DNA of 64,000 nt from Labrus mixtus (Eukaryota > Chordata > Actinopteri > Labriformes > Labridae): assembly GCF_963584025.1 (NCBI RefSeq), contig NC_083627.1, positions 23,155,026-23,219,025 of the forward strand. The letters are read 5' to 3'. Positions within the stretch are counted from its first letter, which is position 1, and each line of letters starts with the position of its first letter. The position numbers and the translations under genes are program-made. The notes beneath the pieces were generated by a model, which was not told the origin of the DNA, made no database searches, and worked only from the letters and a program-made list of their open reading frames with translations. Below, one piece after another: positions 25,529 to 40,694 of this stretch.

Positions 25529-27478
25529 GGGGAAGGTATAGGGGCTGGTCTGCATCATGTACCAAGTTTAGAAAAAAAAAACTGAGGAGGGATAGATTTT
25601 TCTGCAGAGTCTGCAGCCCTTCTCCTTCACTTCAACACATCGTCTGCATACATGTGCACTTTGTTTGAATGTGTGTGCTGATGCACATGTGTGTGTGTGG
25701 GTTGTCAAAACCCTTCCACCATATGGGGCTGTTTTACCAGGTGACCCAACGGACCGCATTACCGGGTGACAGAGATGCACGACTATACGCCTTTATCCGT
25801 CTCAACATCTGCAGCGAAGACAGGGAAAAGGCGGGTGGGGGTCATTGGAGATGGATAAGATGCAAATTTTGCAGCTTGTATGCAGATCATTGTTTTCCCT
25901 TCCTCTAACAAGCAGCTCTAAAAATGTAAGTGGTACAAACAGTACTTGAAATCTTGAGTGTTTTTTTTGACTATTCTTTTCTTGTAGTGCTGGAGCAACT
26001 CTTCTTGTTTTCTTGGGATGAACATTAATTTCACCGCATGAGAAAAAAAAAAATCAGCGCTCACACATGTGCACACATAAACGTAGCCCCCGAAAGCAGT
26101 TCTCCTTGCTCTTCGTTCGTCTCTCCCACGCTTACCTTTCACTCCTACACAGTCTCTGCTCCAACACTGCATGAACATACTGTAAACATGTCAGCTATTT
26201 TTTTTTTGTCTTGGATTTCACAGCCCTTATTGTCAAAATAGCTGGAGTGCATGTAGGATATTTTCTTCAAGAATAAAATATTGCGTTTTATTGTTTCAGG
26301 AGTCATTTTTGGGATTTTGCAGGCAAGTATTCAAATCTTAACCCAGCTGTTTCGTTAAAAATAAGTTATGTTTGAGGTATACTATAAGCTTAGTTTACTT
26401 TTTTTTGTGACACTGTGATTTAAACTTGAAAATGACTAGGATCTGCGTTTTATACTTTTCAGCTGCTTTGGAAACTTAGCAGAAGTACTTTTGTAAATGC
26501 ATAGAAAGCATGGACTGGTGCTCCCTCTAAAACCTATGAATTGATCTTTAATCACAGGCTTGCTTTTTTTTTCTTGAGCATCTTCAAAGTGTGCCCTGAG
26601 TTTAAGGCCGTAACTCCAAAGTCCAGAGAGCAACCCTTTGGCAAACAAACAGAGAGAGAGAAGAGGAGAGAGGAGGAGGAGCGAGGTGAGGGGCTGTGGG
26701 AGCTGAGCGGGTGAAAGGAGTGGGGGCATGTTTACCTCCGCTCTCTTGGGTGAACTGCTTTTGGGGATGGGGTGGGTGAGGGGGATGAATGGGGGGAGTT
26801 TAACGGAGGGGGTGAAAATTAGATATTCGGGGAAGTGAAGCTTGTGTAGTTCTCCACTGCCCTCTTTGAGCAAGGCCTGTTTTATTTAATTTTAGGCTGT
26901 AAAAAGCATGAGAATTAAAAAATGCTTACTCAGTCTAACACTGATTTTCTTATTAGCTAACAACCATCCTTGCATGCATGACTTTTACACTTGCACACAA
27001 GTAGAGCAAAAAAAATGTAACCTCAAGGCAAAAGTTATCTCATGATATTTACGTCGATTCTGCTCTTTGTGTTATTATTTCCATTGACCTACCATTAATC
27101 CACCATTTGCAAGAACCGAACAGTGACAAATAAAACTTCCTTTCATTAGATGGAAACCTTGAACAGAGCCCTCTGCGTCTCATAAAAGAATGACAAATTT
27201 TAAATCATGAGTTTACAAAGTGCTTGAAAAAGACATTTTAAGAGGAAAGAACATTTTCCCTGAAAATTCATAATTAAGTGTCACCGACCAAGGACTTCTT
27301 TTCATTTAGTTTTTCTCAAGTATTATATTTTCAAATGTCATTTTGTATCTATGGTAAGCTTCTAAAAAGAAGAAAAAATATGACAAAAATCTGAATATTA
27401 GGGGCTAGTTTTTTCCTCTTGTTGTTCATTTTACTATTCAGATTAAATTCATGCAAATACATACAAGTACCCACCCAC

Positions 27479-27480
27479 CC

Positions 27481-27511
<31 letters not shown>

Positions 27512-27519
27512 GCACACAC
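27479..27519. repeat. CA microsatellite
   Basis: CA array ending with CGCACGCACACACG. Confidence 0.9.
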
Positions 27520-27702
27520 GATCCCTGCAACACCTCACCCTTTTAAACTCTCCCTTACACACACACACACTTGCACCCAAGTTGGCCCCCACCAACAAAG
27601 AAAGGAGCGAGAGGGGCGAAGAAAGGGAGAAGAAGGGAAATTTACGCTTGACTAATTCTTGTATTCAGAGATGGTAGTCCCTCTCCCCTCCCTCTCCTCT
27701 GG

Positions 27703-27704
<2 letters not shown>

Positions 27705-27791
<87 letters not shown>
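27705..27791. repeat. GT microsatellite
   Basis: GT array of about 87 bp with a GAGTAT interruption; inverse orientation to the CA array at 27479. Confidence 0.95.
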
Positions 27792-27793
<2 letters not shown>

Positions 27794-30256
27794 AACTGGC
27801 ACACTCTAACCTTGACATTTCAGCGTCATGGGGGCGATGAATAAAAATGACCACAATACACTGGGGATGGAGAGAGTTAGGAAAACGAGACGGGAGGAGA
27901 CAACAATCGTAGATGAGTCAGGTTTAAATGGTGAAGGACTGGCCGAGAGTAAAAATAGCAGTTAATCTATACATTTATATGTATGTGTTTGTGAACATGG
28001 TGTGTGTTTTGTGTACACTACAGTATTGCGCCCAAAGTCAGCAGCAGCAGGAGGGAATGGGTTCTGTGGTCTGTCAGTCTGCAGGTTATTTAAAGGCCTT
28101 GGGGCCTGTGCTGGATTGATGTTGCTTTCTTTAAATCAGCAGCCGTGTGGGACGCGCTCATGCTGCAGACTGTTCACATAAACACTCTCTTTACTGTTTG
28201 TGGAGGGGAGGAAACGGGCCTAGACTCTGTGTCCATATCTGCCTTCATCTCTCACCCTCAATACAACAACATGTTTGAAGCCCCTGGAAACCTGACTTTA
28301 CTTATTATTTTTCTTGAATGTTACTATATTTTCTCACATCAACATTTTCTTCTTTCTGTTATTTTCTGTTTTATGCAAAGCAGCTCAAAGCAGATGTTGG
28401 GATTGTCAAAGTATGTTCAAATTTCATCTGTTCTTTTTTTATAAATAGTCTCTTATAACTCTGATGTACTATGATGCATTATCATTTATAACATCAAATG
28501 AAGTGAAATGGCCTTTATCTGTCCAGAATAACCCATAACCCTTTGTGTCAGTATCTGATGGGATTATCTTGGTTTAAATGGTTCCATGGTGACTTTTACA
28601 AAGGACTTCAGTCTAGTCGTGACATTCAGGTCCTTAATGAGACCACAGCAGTTACACAGTAAATGAAAGATGCACAATTTTATGTCTTCCTTAACATCCA
28701 ACAGCCATAGAAAGTAGATTTAAAGAAGAATGCACCATGATACTAGTCATCTGTATCAAAGCCTTATATGTCATATTAATGTTGTTTTACAGGGAGTCCA
28801 ACTCAAATATTAATAATAAATAAAGACGATAAAAAGTTTAGTCTTAAGGCATACATTATTTAGCAGACGAGGCTGTGTCCTCGAGGCCTCTATTCAGTCA
28901 AAACAAATGAAAGAGACGATATAAAAATGTCTCCAGGTCTGTCAGATAAAGGGAATTTTCATTGCACCTACTCAGAGTTCAAACTGTGAATTCATTGTGA
29001 ATAATATCTTTAATTTCTTCAGGCTGTCGAACAACATTCAAAACCTGAAACAAATTGTACGCATCCAGCCTTCAAGGCAAAGAATAAATACAAACTCTCA
29101 CTGCAGTTTTCCCTTGAGTGAAGATTCATGCGTGCACTTTTAAAAGATATGTAATCAATAGGCTGAACATCATCCACACACAAATGTTCCATCACAGCCA
29201 CTCTGTGATATTTTATACCAAAAGATACTGCGGGGGGAGGTTTGGAGGCAAAACATTAAAGATTGGAGAGTCCAGCTCTCTGCGGAGGGTGCTCTGACTC
29301 ACTGCTGTTCAAGAGACAAAACCATTTCCACTCCTGTGGGCAGAGAGACGTGTCCACATCTATGACCTGGATTTCAAAAAAGTGTTTTTGAACGGAAGAT
29401 ATTTGTGAGGAAACGTCACATTGAGATATGTAAAAAAAATAATGTGTTTGGATTGTAGATCTAGAAAGTACATAAATCGCATTAAAATCACAATATCATG
29501 AAAGGCTTTCTCAAAGCCAGTGTATTACGATTAAACATTGGACAATATGAGTTGGAATGCAAACAAAAATCAGGTCCTGCACCAAAATCTGGTCAGGTTC
29601 TGCGTTTTTATGCAGAATCTGTAAATAGAGGAAGTGAATGCCTGAATTTAACATTACTTTGATTGTATTCTGTAAGGTCCCTCACCTTCTGGGTGTAAGT
29701 CTTGTTAAGCTGCTGTGCATGCAGGACAGAACTGAATGTCTAGTTTTCAAAAGAAAATTCTATATAGTCATCAATTTGCCTGTCTAACCTCTAAAACTGT
29801 AGCATTACAAAACTGTGGAGGGGGAAAAAAAACTAAACGTGTCCCTTCACCATCCATGCATGCACACTCTGATTGTAGCACTCCTTACACATGTATCACT
29901 ACCTGCACTTACACATGTAATGAACTCTGAACTCTGCACATGCATTATGAGGAAACGGCTCTGTGGTCAGGTGAAGAGGCCAAAATGAATTACACCCAAA
30001 GGTTACATGCACAGAGCAATAGGTGGGCTTACGTCTGAGGACATTGGTATTCCATTATACCTATCATCTTTTTCATCACCATGGCAACTATACCAACACA
30101 CACACACAGACACACCTACGTACATACCCGCACACACACACCTCCTCGAAGAGCAGAAAAGGAAAGTGTATATCATTCAGTTTACTTGTGAGCTCTCTGT
30201 ACTTGACTTCACTGCTGAGTCTGACCGCTGGCCCATTGTGATTTCCAGTCAATTAG

Positions 30257-30258
<2 letters not shown>

Positions 30259-30303
<45 letters not shown>
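30259..30303. repeat. GT microsatellite
   Basis: Pure GT array of about 40 bp. Confidence 0.95.
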
Positions 30304-30304
<1 letters not shown>

Positions 30305-31425
30305 AGAGGCCAAATGAGACCTGTTACTGTTATCTAAGAGCTCACCTTTTTTATAGAGCTGCCAGTACAACTCTGTGGAAATTATGGACAGTCATGGTGG
30401 AAAATAACTGGAACAAATTACGGGATGTGTTGGATGAAATGGGCTGAGTGGAAGAAATGGTATAGGTGAGCATGCATACACAAAAACACACACACACACA
30501 GATACCTCAGCCACAGCACTAGCCTCTGTGCCTTTTTCCTTCTCATCGACCAGATCTATTGATGTACAGAATGTCAGAAGGCTGAGTCAATAAACGAGAG
30601 GAAAAGCTTTTTGAGGAGAGATCGGCAGAAAGGAGTTTATCCACATGCAATCCTTCTTTCTTGTGCATTCGTCTACCTGTGTGCACGTGTTTGTGTGTGC
30701 GTGTGCATTCATGTGTCTACCTGCACGTTTTCTCTCCTCCTTTCTCTGAAATTACTTTGTCCATGTGCTGTCTGCTTCCCTCTTCTTGTCTCCAGTCTCG
30801 TCTCTCCAGACTTGCAGAGCTGACTCGTTAATGTTTAATGCTCACTCAGGAAGCAGACACACACACACCTCCTTTATCCCCCTTGCGACGCCATCCTCAT
30901 TACCAGCCTGAGATTTGACCTTCCACCCCTGGACCAGATGGCTGATGTTTTCATACTGGAGGGAGAAGAAATGAAAGCAGGAGTGTGCTCCAAATTGCAC
31001 GGCGTTGCAACGAATGGACAAGAGTGTTGGGAGGATGATGGGAGTGTTTGTCTATCAGCAGGGGAATTAGAGAGAACCATTGCTGAATCAGCCAGGGGTT
31101 CCCAGGAAACTGTAGAAACTGTGTGTCGTAGCAGAAAAGAAACAGTGTGATACTCGGTGAGAGAGGAAACTGCTGGGTCACTAGTAAAGATTTTTTGACA
31201 ACCTTCAAAAAAAATGCACTATTACCATACACACCTTTATTTCTTCCACTGGTCTGCAGACTTTGTTGACTCCTCAAATGGTGACAAAGTCCAGATCAGG
31301 CTGCAGGTTTTTGGTGCTTTACACATCAAAAGATTCCAAATTACAATTAGATATGAACGAGAGGCAACGTCCATAAGGGACTGAAGCCGAGCAGGGTGGC
31401 ATTGTATGTAAATGTATACCTGAAT

Positions 31426-31431
31426 GTATGT

Positions 31432-31518
<87 letters not shown>

Positions 31519-31551
31519 TGTGCGTGTGCGTGTGCGTGTGTTTATGTGTGT
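31426..31551. repeat. long TG microsatellite with variant ends
   Basis: More than 80 bp of pure TG flanked by TGTATG and TGCGTG variants. Confidence 0.95.
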
Positions 31552-31859
31552 ATTGTGAGAAAGAGAGATGGTGAGTGAAAGCAGCGATTTCACACTTCTG
31601 TGTACGTGCCTGAGCTCGTGTTCATCAGCAGTTAACGGTGTGCCAATGGCACCCTCAGGTGGCGGCATTGTCTGTGATACATGTCTGTGTAGGTTTGGTC
31701 GTTGTGGGTGGGTGTATTTCATACTGATCAGTCAAGATTGTGTATCAAACTTAAGATCATTTGAAATGTATCAGTGGCTGTAGAAAACTTACAAAAATAT
31801 GAAAGAAACAAAGACATTAACATGGTCGTTCAATAACCAAAAAAAACATGGGATAAATA

Positions 31860-31990
31860 GGTTCATAATCAAGTGACAAAACTAAAACAGTAAATTTAAG
31901 CAGACCTAAAACTGAACCTTGTGGTACACCACAGGTTATGTTACATAAGGTGACTGCAAAGGTTTGCTCTTAGAGGGAAGAATAAAACTC
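31860..31990 (-). mobile_element. LINE reverse transcriptase fragment (palm motif)
   Basis: Read on the minus strand, the segment translates through NITCGVPQGSVLG, the CGVPQGS-type motif conserved in the reverse transcriptase of non-LTR retrotransposons. The downstream residues do not continue a normal RT (no LYINDL-like segment), and a stop lies about a dozen codons upstream, so it is a short decayed fragment. It is independent of the LINE fragment at 34745: for a minus-strand element the palm motif should lie at higher coordinates than the C-terminus, and here it does not. Confidence 0.7.
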
Positions 31991-32922
31991 ATTTTTCCTT
32001 GAGAGTCACCAGCTAAATTAAATGGGGAGGGGGGTGGTGGTAGAGTCCCAGCTCTTAAATTAAATTCAGTGATTTGATTGAATTGCTAAAACAAGATAAC
32101 ATTAAAATGATGCTCGTGTTCCTTTAACTGCCTTTTGATTGTTTCATTGCCTCCTTCTAGATTTCATTAAACTGTTTTTGTTTTTTCATTTCCTTTTACC
32201 ATTTTGCTAGGATACAGCATTCTAATCAAGACATCTTTGAGACCCAGCAGACAGATTTACTTTGACTCAAAGTTGACAGGGCCAAGACCACTGTATTAAA
32301 TTCAATCAAGACTGTGACCCTTTGGGTGTGGGTACCAGAGAAAATTAAAAGGGTTGATGCTATTATCCAAAAAACACACGTGTAAAACAATTATAGGAAC
32401 CACAAGTGAAGAATGAAATGGTGGCTTCAAATTTGATAGAAATGAAAAACAAAACACCTTCCGTTGCTGTTTATAGTCAGTTTTTATTGCATTAGCATTT
32501 TTTAGAAAAGACTGGGGGGAGTTCAGCCTTTTTTAGATGAGGCTTGTTAAGACCCTGCTCACCCATTCTTGCCCCTCTTGCTCTGTGTCGTATTCACGTA
32601 TCTGGAAATTTGCTTTATTCTGTGTTTTATGGATAGTTGTTATAGTTTGCTATATTTATTAAAATGCTGTTTATGTTTTGAAGGGTTTTTTTGTATCTAA
32701 CTTGTAATCATTCACTAGGTGTGATCATAGGGTGTGATGTGTAAAATCAATCTCCAAAGAGGTAAGTCTTCAAAGGGGGGAGATCATTTACCGACCACAT
32801 ACAGAGTTCTTCAGACAAGGACCAGCAGAACAAGAACAGATCGTGTAGATAAATTCCTTTTTTCCTTCCTAATGGGAGCAGGTGTGTGGTCAACACCACT
32901 TAGCCAAGCCACCCCTGTTACA

Positions 32923-33225
32923 GGGCGGCAGTAGCTCAGTCTGTAGGGACCGGAGGGTCACTGGTTCAAGTCCCGGGTTAGACCAAATCTGGAAGTTGGT
33001 CTGGAGAGGTGCCAGATCACTTCCTGAGCACTGCAGAGGTACCCTTGAGCAAGGCACTGATTCCCCCACCAGCCCATGAGCGCCCGCTGTGGGCAGCTCC
33101 CTCACTTTGGCATCTCTCCATTAGTGCATGTCTATAGGATCCTGTTTGTGATTGTGTATATTTCAGTGTGTGTTGCATGACTTACAGAGTGTACAAATAG
33201 AAATTCAATAAAGTAAAATCTTAAT
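32923..33225 (+). mobile_element. tRNA-derived SINE (second family)
   Basis: Begins GGGCGGCAGTAGCTCAGTCT, with TAGCTCAGTCTGTAGG as A box and GGTTCAAGTCC at 32963-32973 as B box. It continues with the body GAGAGGTGCCAG, then CCCTTGAGCAAGGCACTG, and ends near AAATTCAATAAAGTAAAATC. I recognise this order from a widespread fish SINE. The tRNA-like part has lost the cloverleaf, so it is not a tRNA gene. Confidence 0.8.
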
Positions 33226-33499
33226 CATCATCTTAACAGAGGTGACAGCCCTCTAGAGAGCCTCTCCCAGCAGCCCTGCACATGTTCTCTTCACTGTCTG
33301 TCTCTACCTCCTCCTCACTCTCTAAACATCCTGCTGTACCTTTGTTTCCACCTCCTCCTTCCCTCTGCCTCATACATGACGTACACACATGACAACTACA
33401 CAGCAGGAGGTAAAGACTAAGTGATGGAAGCAGCCAAAAACAAAGTGTTTCTTTTCCATTTTTTTGAACCCACCCCTGCGCCTGTATTTCATTTCATCT

Positions 33500-33740
33500 A
33501 ATCTAGTTGACGAGTCAGAGGACACGGCGGGAGAGTCTGGTGGTGTGTCATGACTCAGTGTGATCCGTAGGAAAGGCTGTCACCCTGCTTATGTTTGAAC
33601 ACAACCACAATGTCTGTCCAATAAACCCAGGCTGCTGAGATCACCCCAGGATGCATATAAAGGCAGTATATATGTGTGTGTCCTTGTTTCTCTTTAATCA
33701 GAGAGCGAGTGGAGCAGAACAGAGCGGAGGGTTGAGTCAG
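33500..33740 (+). promoter_or_regulatory. candidate TATA-type promoter or enhancer
   Basis: A CCAAT box at 33618-33622 is followed by TATAAAGG at 33656-33663. AP-1-type sites occur at 33551-33557 (TGACTCA) and 33733-33739 (TGAGTCA). The spacing fits a core promoter with a start near 33686-33690. No downstream gene or clear exon was found, so the product, if any, would be a non-coding RNA. The call rests on motifs alone. Confidence 0.3.
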
Positions 33741-34744
33741 AGGCCTTTCTGACTTCAGGCTGGCACTGCTGCCGTCTCAGTACCCTCTCATAACCAGCTC
33801 CGCATGTTTCTCAGTCTGTGCACAGAGGATGGATTACTGCCAGTATCTTTTCATCTCGCTGTAATCTCCTCCTCGTATTACCACCAGGGGACCACCTGAA
33901 ATCAGACATATGGAACTGGATTAAAACCACATACTGCAATAGGTATAAAGTTGCAGTCTGAATGCAATGACTCAGCTCATCCTCTTTTTCCCTTTCTTTT
34001 GTCTGTCTTCTTTTTTTTCATTCAGTCTCCTTCTTTATAATTGTTTCCTATTCCATCATCACCCCTTGCCCTTCGTTTTCCATCTCTACTTGCTTGCATT
34101 GTTATTTTACATGTCAAAATAAAACTTCTATATAACTTCTTATACTGATTCAGTGCTTTTTCAAAACAAGCTTAACTCATATGTGAGTTAAAAAGCAAAC
34201 AGATGAAGAGCTTGTAGGATTACGAGCTGCAAAGGTTTGAGAATAACTTTGTCAATTTGAGTCTAAGTAACATGTCTAATAAAATAAGTAGTATTACGTC
34301 AATATCAATTAAATATTGTGAAAATAAATCTTCCTTCATTTATTTTTCTTCCACCTTTCAATCCCTCATTTAGAAAGTTAAGCCCCCTTTTCCCATACCT
34401 CACATCTTCCTTCTTTGCGTTGGTTTTAGGGCGGAAACGTGTTTTTCTCGAGACAGGAAATGAGCTGCCCTTTCTCTGAATCAACTTCTTTTTTTTTTGG
34501 CAAGCTGCATTCAATCCAAAGCCTTGTTTTGGATGATACGTTTGTGTTTCTCTTCTGCTGTGTGTGCATGTTGCAATGCCACAGTATTTAATGATGTTGC
34601 ATTTGACTCTTCAAATTAAGTTGATGTGAAGACATTGGATTTGTCATTGTTTTGTCAGCATCCTCAGTGCCTGACAAAGCCCTGAGCAAATGAGTTTCTG
34701 TCAAACTTGCTTTATGTGGGCATGTGCTGACCTCTGCTGGTCAT
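33741..34744. other. intergenic, nothing recognised
   Basis: AT-rich unique-looking DNA with CT-rich runs near 33980-34090. No exon, repeat or RNA gene that I can support. Confidence 0.5.
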
Positions 34745-35465
34745 ATGGAGTATTGAATGAATGAAACCTTTATTGCCCCTAGGGGAATTTGCCTTGCACA
34801 GAGAGCAAAAAAAACAATACAAACAAACATTTACAGGACAGCACATAAGAACACATAAAAACACACTAAAGCATCACATGATTCAATGAGGGATTTCAGC
34901 AAGTTAAATAAAGTGCAGAGTGCTAAGTTTGTCCTGTATAATCAGCTCTTACTAAGCAGCTGAATACTACGCAATACAAAGGATGTAATGCCTCTTTTAG
35001 TCCTCATCCTGGGCATTCTGTACCTGCGCCCTAAATTCAAGAGTTCATACTCTGACCAAAGGGGGTGCAGAGGGTCAGCAGTGATCTTGATGGCTAAATT
35101 CACTGTGTACCGGTCTGTCAGGAAATAAATGCTGTACATTTGCTTCCCAGTTATCTTGCTGCCTAGTTTAACAACCTTGTCCAGTTTGTTCTTATTTGGT
35201 AAGGACAGTGCTCCTCCCCAACACTGAATACAAAAGGTCAGAACACTTTCAATAAAAGTCTTGTAAAATAATTTCAGCATAGTGCTGTCAACATTAAAAT
35301 TTCTAAGTTTCCTCAAAAAAATAGAGGCGCTGTTGAGCCTTTGCATATCTTGCATTTGTGTTGGTGTTCCATGTCAGTTTGTTGTCAATTATTGTGCAAG
35401 ATACTTATTCTCTGGTACAATTTCAATTTCTGTGTCCTTCATATTTACAGGGCAGAGAGTATTAT
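34745..35465 (-). pseudogene. 5'-truncated LINE with RT C-terminal region, Rex1-like
   Basis: The minus strand encodes a frame at 35355-34942 with FLRKLRNFNV, then LKLFYKTFIESVLTF and CWGG, then KLGSKITG and GRRYRMPR near the end. This is the C-terminal region of a non-LTR reverse transcriptase polyprotein, most like the Rex1/Babar or related jockey-type group as I recall. Homology continues toward 35465 (the VPENKYL segment) but is broken by two in-frame stops near 35390-35420, so the copy is dead. The 3' end is GCAATAAAGG followed by an ATTC-rich tail near 34750. The N-terminus and endonuclease are missing, as usual for 5' truncation. Confidence 0.8.
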
Positions 35466-38054
<2,589 letters not shown>

Positions 38055-38648
38055 GCAAACAAACGAAATAAATTGTTAATAGGATTCAAGATTCATTTCG
38101 TTTAATAGTCTAGTCAACATTTGCGACTGAGCTTGACCGTTAATGAAAATGTATTTTTTAATTATGATAATTTGTAGTCATATTATAGCCTACAACCATG
38201 TCAATAGCAAACAGTAAATAATATTGTCTGTATTATTATTAATAGTGTAATTGTCAACTCAGACCTGCAACACTTGGGCTACAGTGAAGTCCTTACTGAG
38301 GAAGTTGGGGAATACGAGCAGTAAGTGAACGCCTCATAGGATCCCATTTTTTAGGAGGGCTGATGTCATTTCAAAACTTAACTCACACTCTTAAGTCAAC
38401 GCGGCGAGCTGCTCACCGCTTCTTCTCCTGTGAAGTCCCCTCGTCTGTCTGGAGGAACATATTGAAGAAAACAACAGCAGGAGGTGAAATAAACGAAAGA
38501 AAGCTGTCATTTCTCTACTGGACACGAAGCGGGAGGATTTCCTACCCTAAACCCGGGGGACCAGAGAGCCCCTCTTTCTGCGGGCAAAGGCGGCTGAACT
38601 TTTCTTTTTTTTTTTTTTTTTTTTTTTAAACTGCAACTTAAAAACAAA
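38055..38648 (+). promoter_or_regulatory. pard6g proximal upstream region and presumed 5' UTR
   Basis: This stretch lies between the compound microsatellite and the start codon. From about 38395 it becomes richer in GC and CpG than its surroundings (GCGGCGAGCTG, CCCGGGGGACC), as expected for a promoter or leader. I see no convincing TATA box, and the transcription start cannot be placed. An upstream ATG at 38363 opens an 88-codon frame that ends in the T tract before the pard6g start. It matters only if transcription begins before it. Segments 38605-38627 are T23, and 38628-38648 contain no AG, so the T tract cannot serve a splice acceptor before the ATG. Confidence 0.5.
38605..38627. repeat. 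poly-T tract before pard6g start codon
   Basis: Twenty-three consecutive T, ending 21 nt before the ATG. Confidence 0.95.
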
Positions 38649-38720
38649 ATGAATCGGAGCTTTACCAGATCGCAACCTCTACGAAATGCGGATTGTAACG
38701 CGGTGGAAGTGAAAAGCAAG
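38649..38720 (+). CDS. pard6g: pard6g exon 1 (Par6 gamma N-terminus)
   Basis: First coding exon of a Par6 family polarity protein. Par6 is a cytoplasmic and cortical adaptor that joins atypical PKC, Cdc42 and Par3 in the apical polarity complex. The exon reads 24 codons, starting MNRSF, with an SQ.LR.(3)C stretch and ending AVEVKSK. As I recall the family, this N-terminus fits PARD6G and not PARD6A or PARD6B. The lysine at residue 22 (first K of VKSK) is equivalent to the basic PB1 lysine that contacts the acidic face of the aPKC PB1 domain. The exon ends at a clean donor, GTGAGT, in phase 0. The start is chosen because it gives the family N-terminus, has A at -3, and no ATG occurs between 38366 and it. 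A T23 tract lies 21 nt upstream. Which teleost duplicate (ga or gb) this is cannot be told. Confidence 0.92.
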
Positions 38721-40694
38721 GTGAGTGTTTGTGGTTATAATGTGTAATATCATAAATGAACATTAGGAGAAAAAAAGTAAGAGAGTTCACATGGTCGACC
38801 CCGTAACTGAGCTGGAGTTGTTCCGACAAACTGTCTGCAACAAACGAGACACAATTTCTCCTCTCGACTCTTTTATCGTGAAACAACACCTGAACGCACC
38901 AGTTCCTAACACGTATTAGTCATTTGCAGGGATTATCTGCTTCTTCCCTCCGACCATGCAGCTTTTCCTGATAGGACTCTATCCCCGTCTCTTTCTGCTC
39001 AGCTAAATGGGGGGGGGGATTGATTTGTTCCTCAACTCCTCTTTCGCATTTGTTACAATGAGAAGGTTTTTATCTGAGAGAAGTCGGATGTTTTTTTTGC
39101 AACATTTGTTAAGTCTCTACGGATCTACTGCTACATAGTTTCATCCCACGCATTGTTTTGAGTAGTTAGCAAGAGCCTGAGCCTCACAGTGTCGGCTAAT
39201 AGCTGCAAAAATGAAGTTAACCAGCAAGTAGATGAACACAGTTATGTGCCAGCTTCAGGGTCTTGTAATAGAGAATTGGAAGAAGAGAATTCGCAGTAAG
39301 AATGTCAAACTGCAGTGAACAAACTTGCATAACTGCATTGGTGTCTACTTTGACAAGACCTAACCAAATAGTTTTTGGTCAAAGAAAAGTCCTGTTTATG
39401 ATATTTTGGTTCAGGCACTTCTTGTCATGTGTGTTTATATTAGAAATCATATAAGAAGGGAACATCGCACTGTGCCCAACCCTGACACAAAGTCAGCAAA
39501 CACTGATCTATTTTAGATTTGCCAAATCCTTCCAAGGACTTCTTGTCAGCAACATTTCTTCTCTGAATTCCATTACCAGGAAGACAATGCAGAGTGGTAT
39601 TTATACGTATGCGTTCACACATGCCAGCACACATGAGTGTGAGCACATACATGACGGATGAGCACCTGAGTCACAGGTGAGCGGTCAGATTGAGATGCAC
39701 GAGCAGGTGACTCATTCTGTAACCAGGTTTCAGCAGGGTGTTGGTGTTGGTGACCTTGGGAATGCTGGGACAGGCATCAAATCCACTGGGACTGTGGGTG
39801 AAAAGAAAACAAGGGTACATTATCTATTCCAGGGTGGGCATGCTGCATCATCAAAAAGCTGTGTTTTTGTTTGAGCCAGGGTGGATTCAGTGTTTATTTC
39901 TTCAACAGAAAGAGGAGTAGGGTGGTCTTTGTGGCTAGCAGAGGTTGTTTGTGGTTGGGACTGATGAGCCCAGAAGCTGCGTGGCTGGAACGGGCAGGTT
40001 TTTATCAGCGTCATCACTGCAGAGCTGACTCACCAGGCTTCCCTTTTTGGATCGGACAGAATGCATCACTCGTGTGACGTCCTTTTTTGTTGTTCTGTTT
40101 CTGTGTTTGTTTGTGACCACACCGGTCGCCGTCTTCTAAATGACAAGCATGCTGGCCGTAACCACATTTTAAAACGTTCTGTTTAAATGAACCAGGATGA
40201 CAGTTAAGCACATTTGAATAAAATACTCTTATCGAGCAGGTTCCTGCAGGACTGTTGAGTCTCTCTTTTTGTATGTGTGAAAGCATCAATTAAGAATTTT
40301 CAACACCCACTATCCTGCATGTAGTGTGTTCCCACTGACAAAAGTAGGCTATGAATAATCTTAGGATTCCCCAGTCCCATGTTAAAACTCAAAATCAATC
40401 CAGTAGCTCAAAAAGCTGAACTGAGTGTCTGTGACCTGATGATCTATTTCAAAGTGCATATATAAAATTACGCAAATCAGGCTGTGCAGGCATTTAACTT
40501 GAAAGAAGAAGAAGTAGTAAGGAAGCCAAAGCTGTTCAGAGGAATCCCAAGCTCAGTATGTTAAAGGATCTTCTACTAGGCTACATGCAATATCTTCAAG
40601 AGGTTTCAAAGTTGGAACAGAGAAGTTGCAGCTGATGTCACATCAATGGAGTCTGGAGTCTACAGTCTAATTTAATGAGGCCAAATGTTCTTTC

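Larger units (their letters stand above)
25483..31425. other. intergenic, no gene recognised
   Basis: Microsatellites at 25483, 27479, 27705 and 30259 punctuate unique-looking DNA. A purine-rich segment at about 26640-26830 includes a G-quadruplex candidate at 26763-26784. Nothing else in the stretch supports a gene on either strand. Confidence 0.5.

Noticed and set aside
31237..31722. 161-codon frame on the minus strand
   Set aside because: Its centre is the CA/TG microsatellite read as alternating His-Thr, a simple artefact.
32923..33225. tRNA gene suggested by A and B boxes
   Set aside because: The boxes sit in a longer retroposon with a tail and no intact cloverleaf, so it is a SINE. 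The same applies to 11977-12190 and 50263-50443.
38363..38629. 88-codon upstream frame before pard6g
   Set aside because: Could be an upstream ORF, but the transcription start is unknown and the frame ends as a Phe run in the T tract. Not annotated as a gene.
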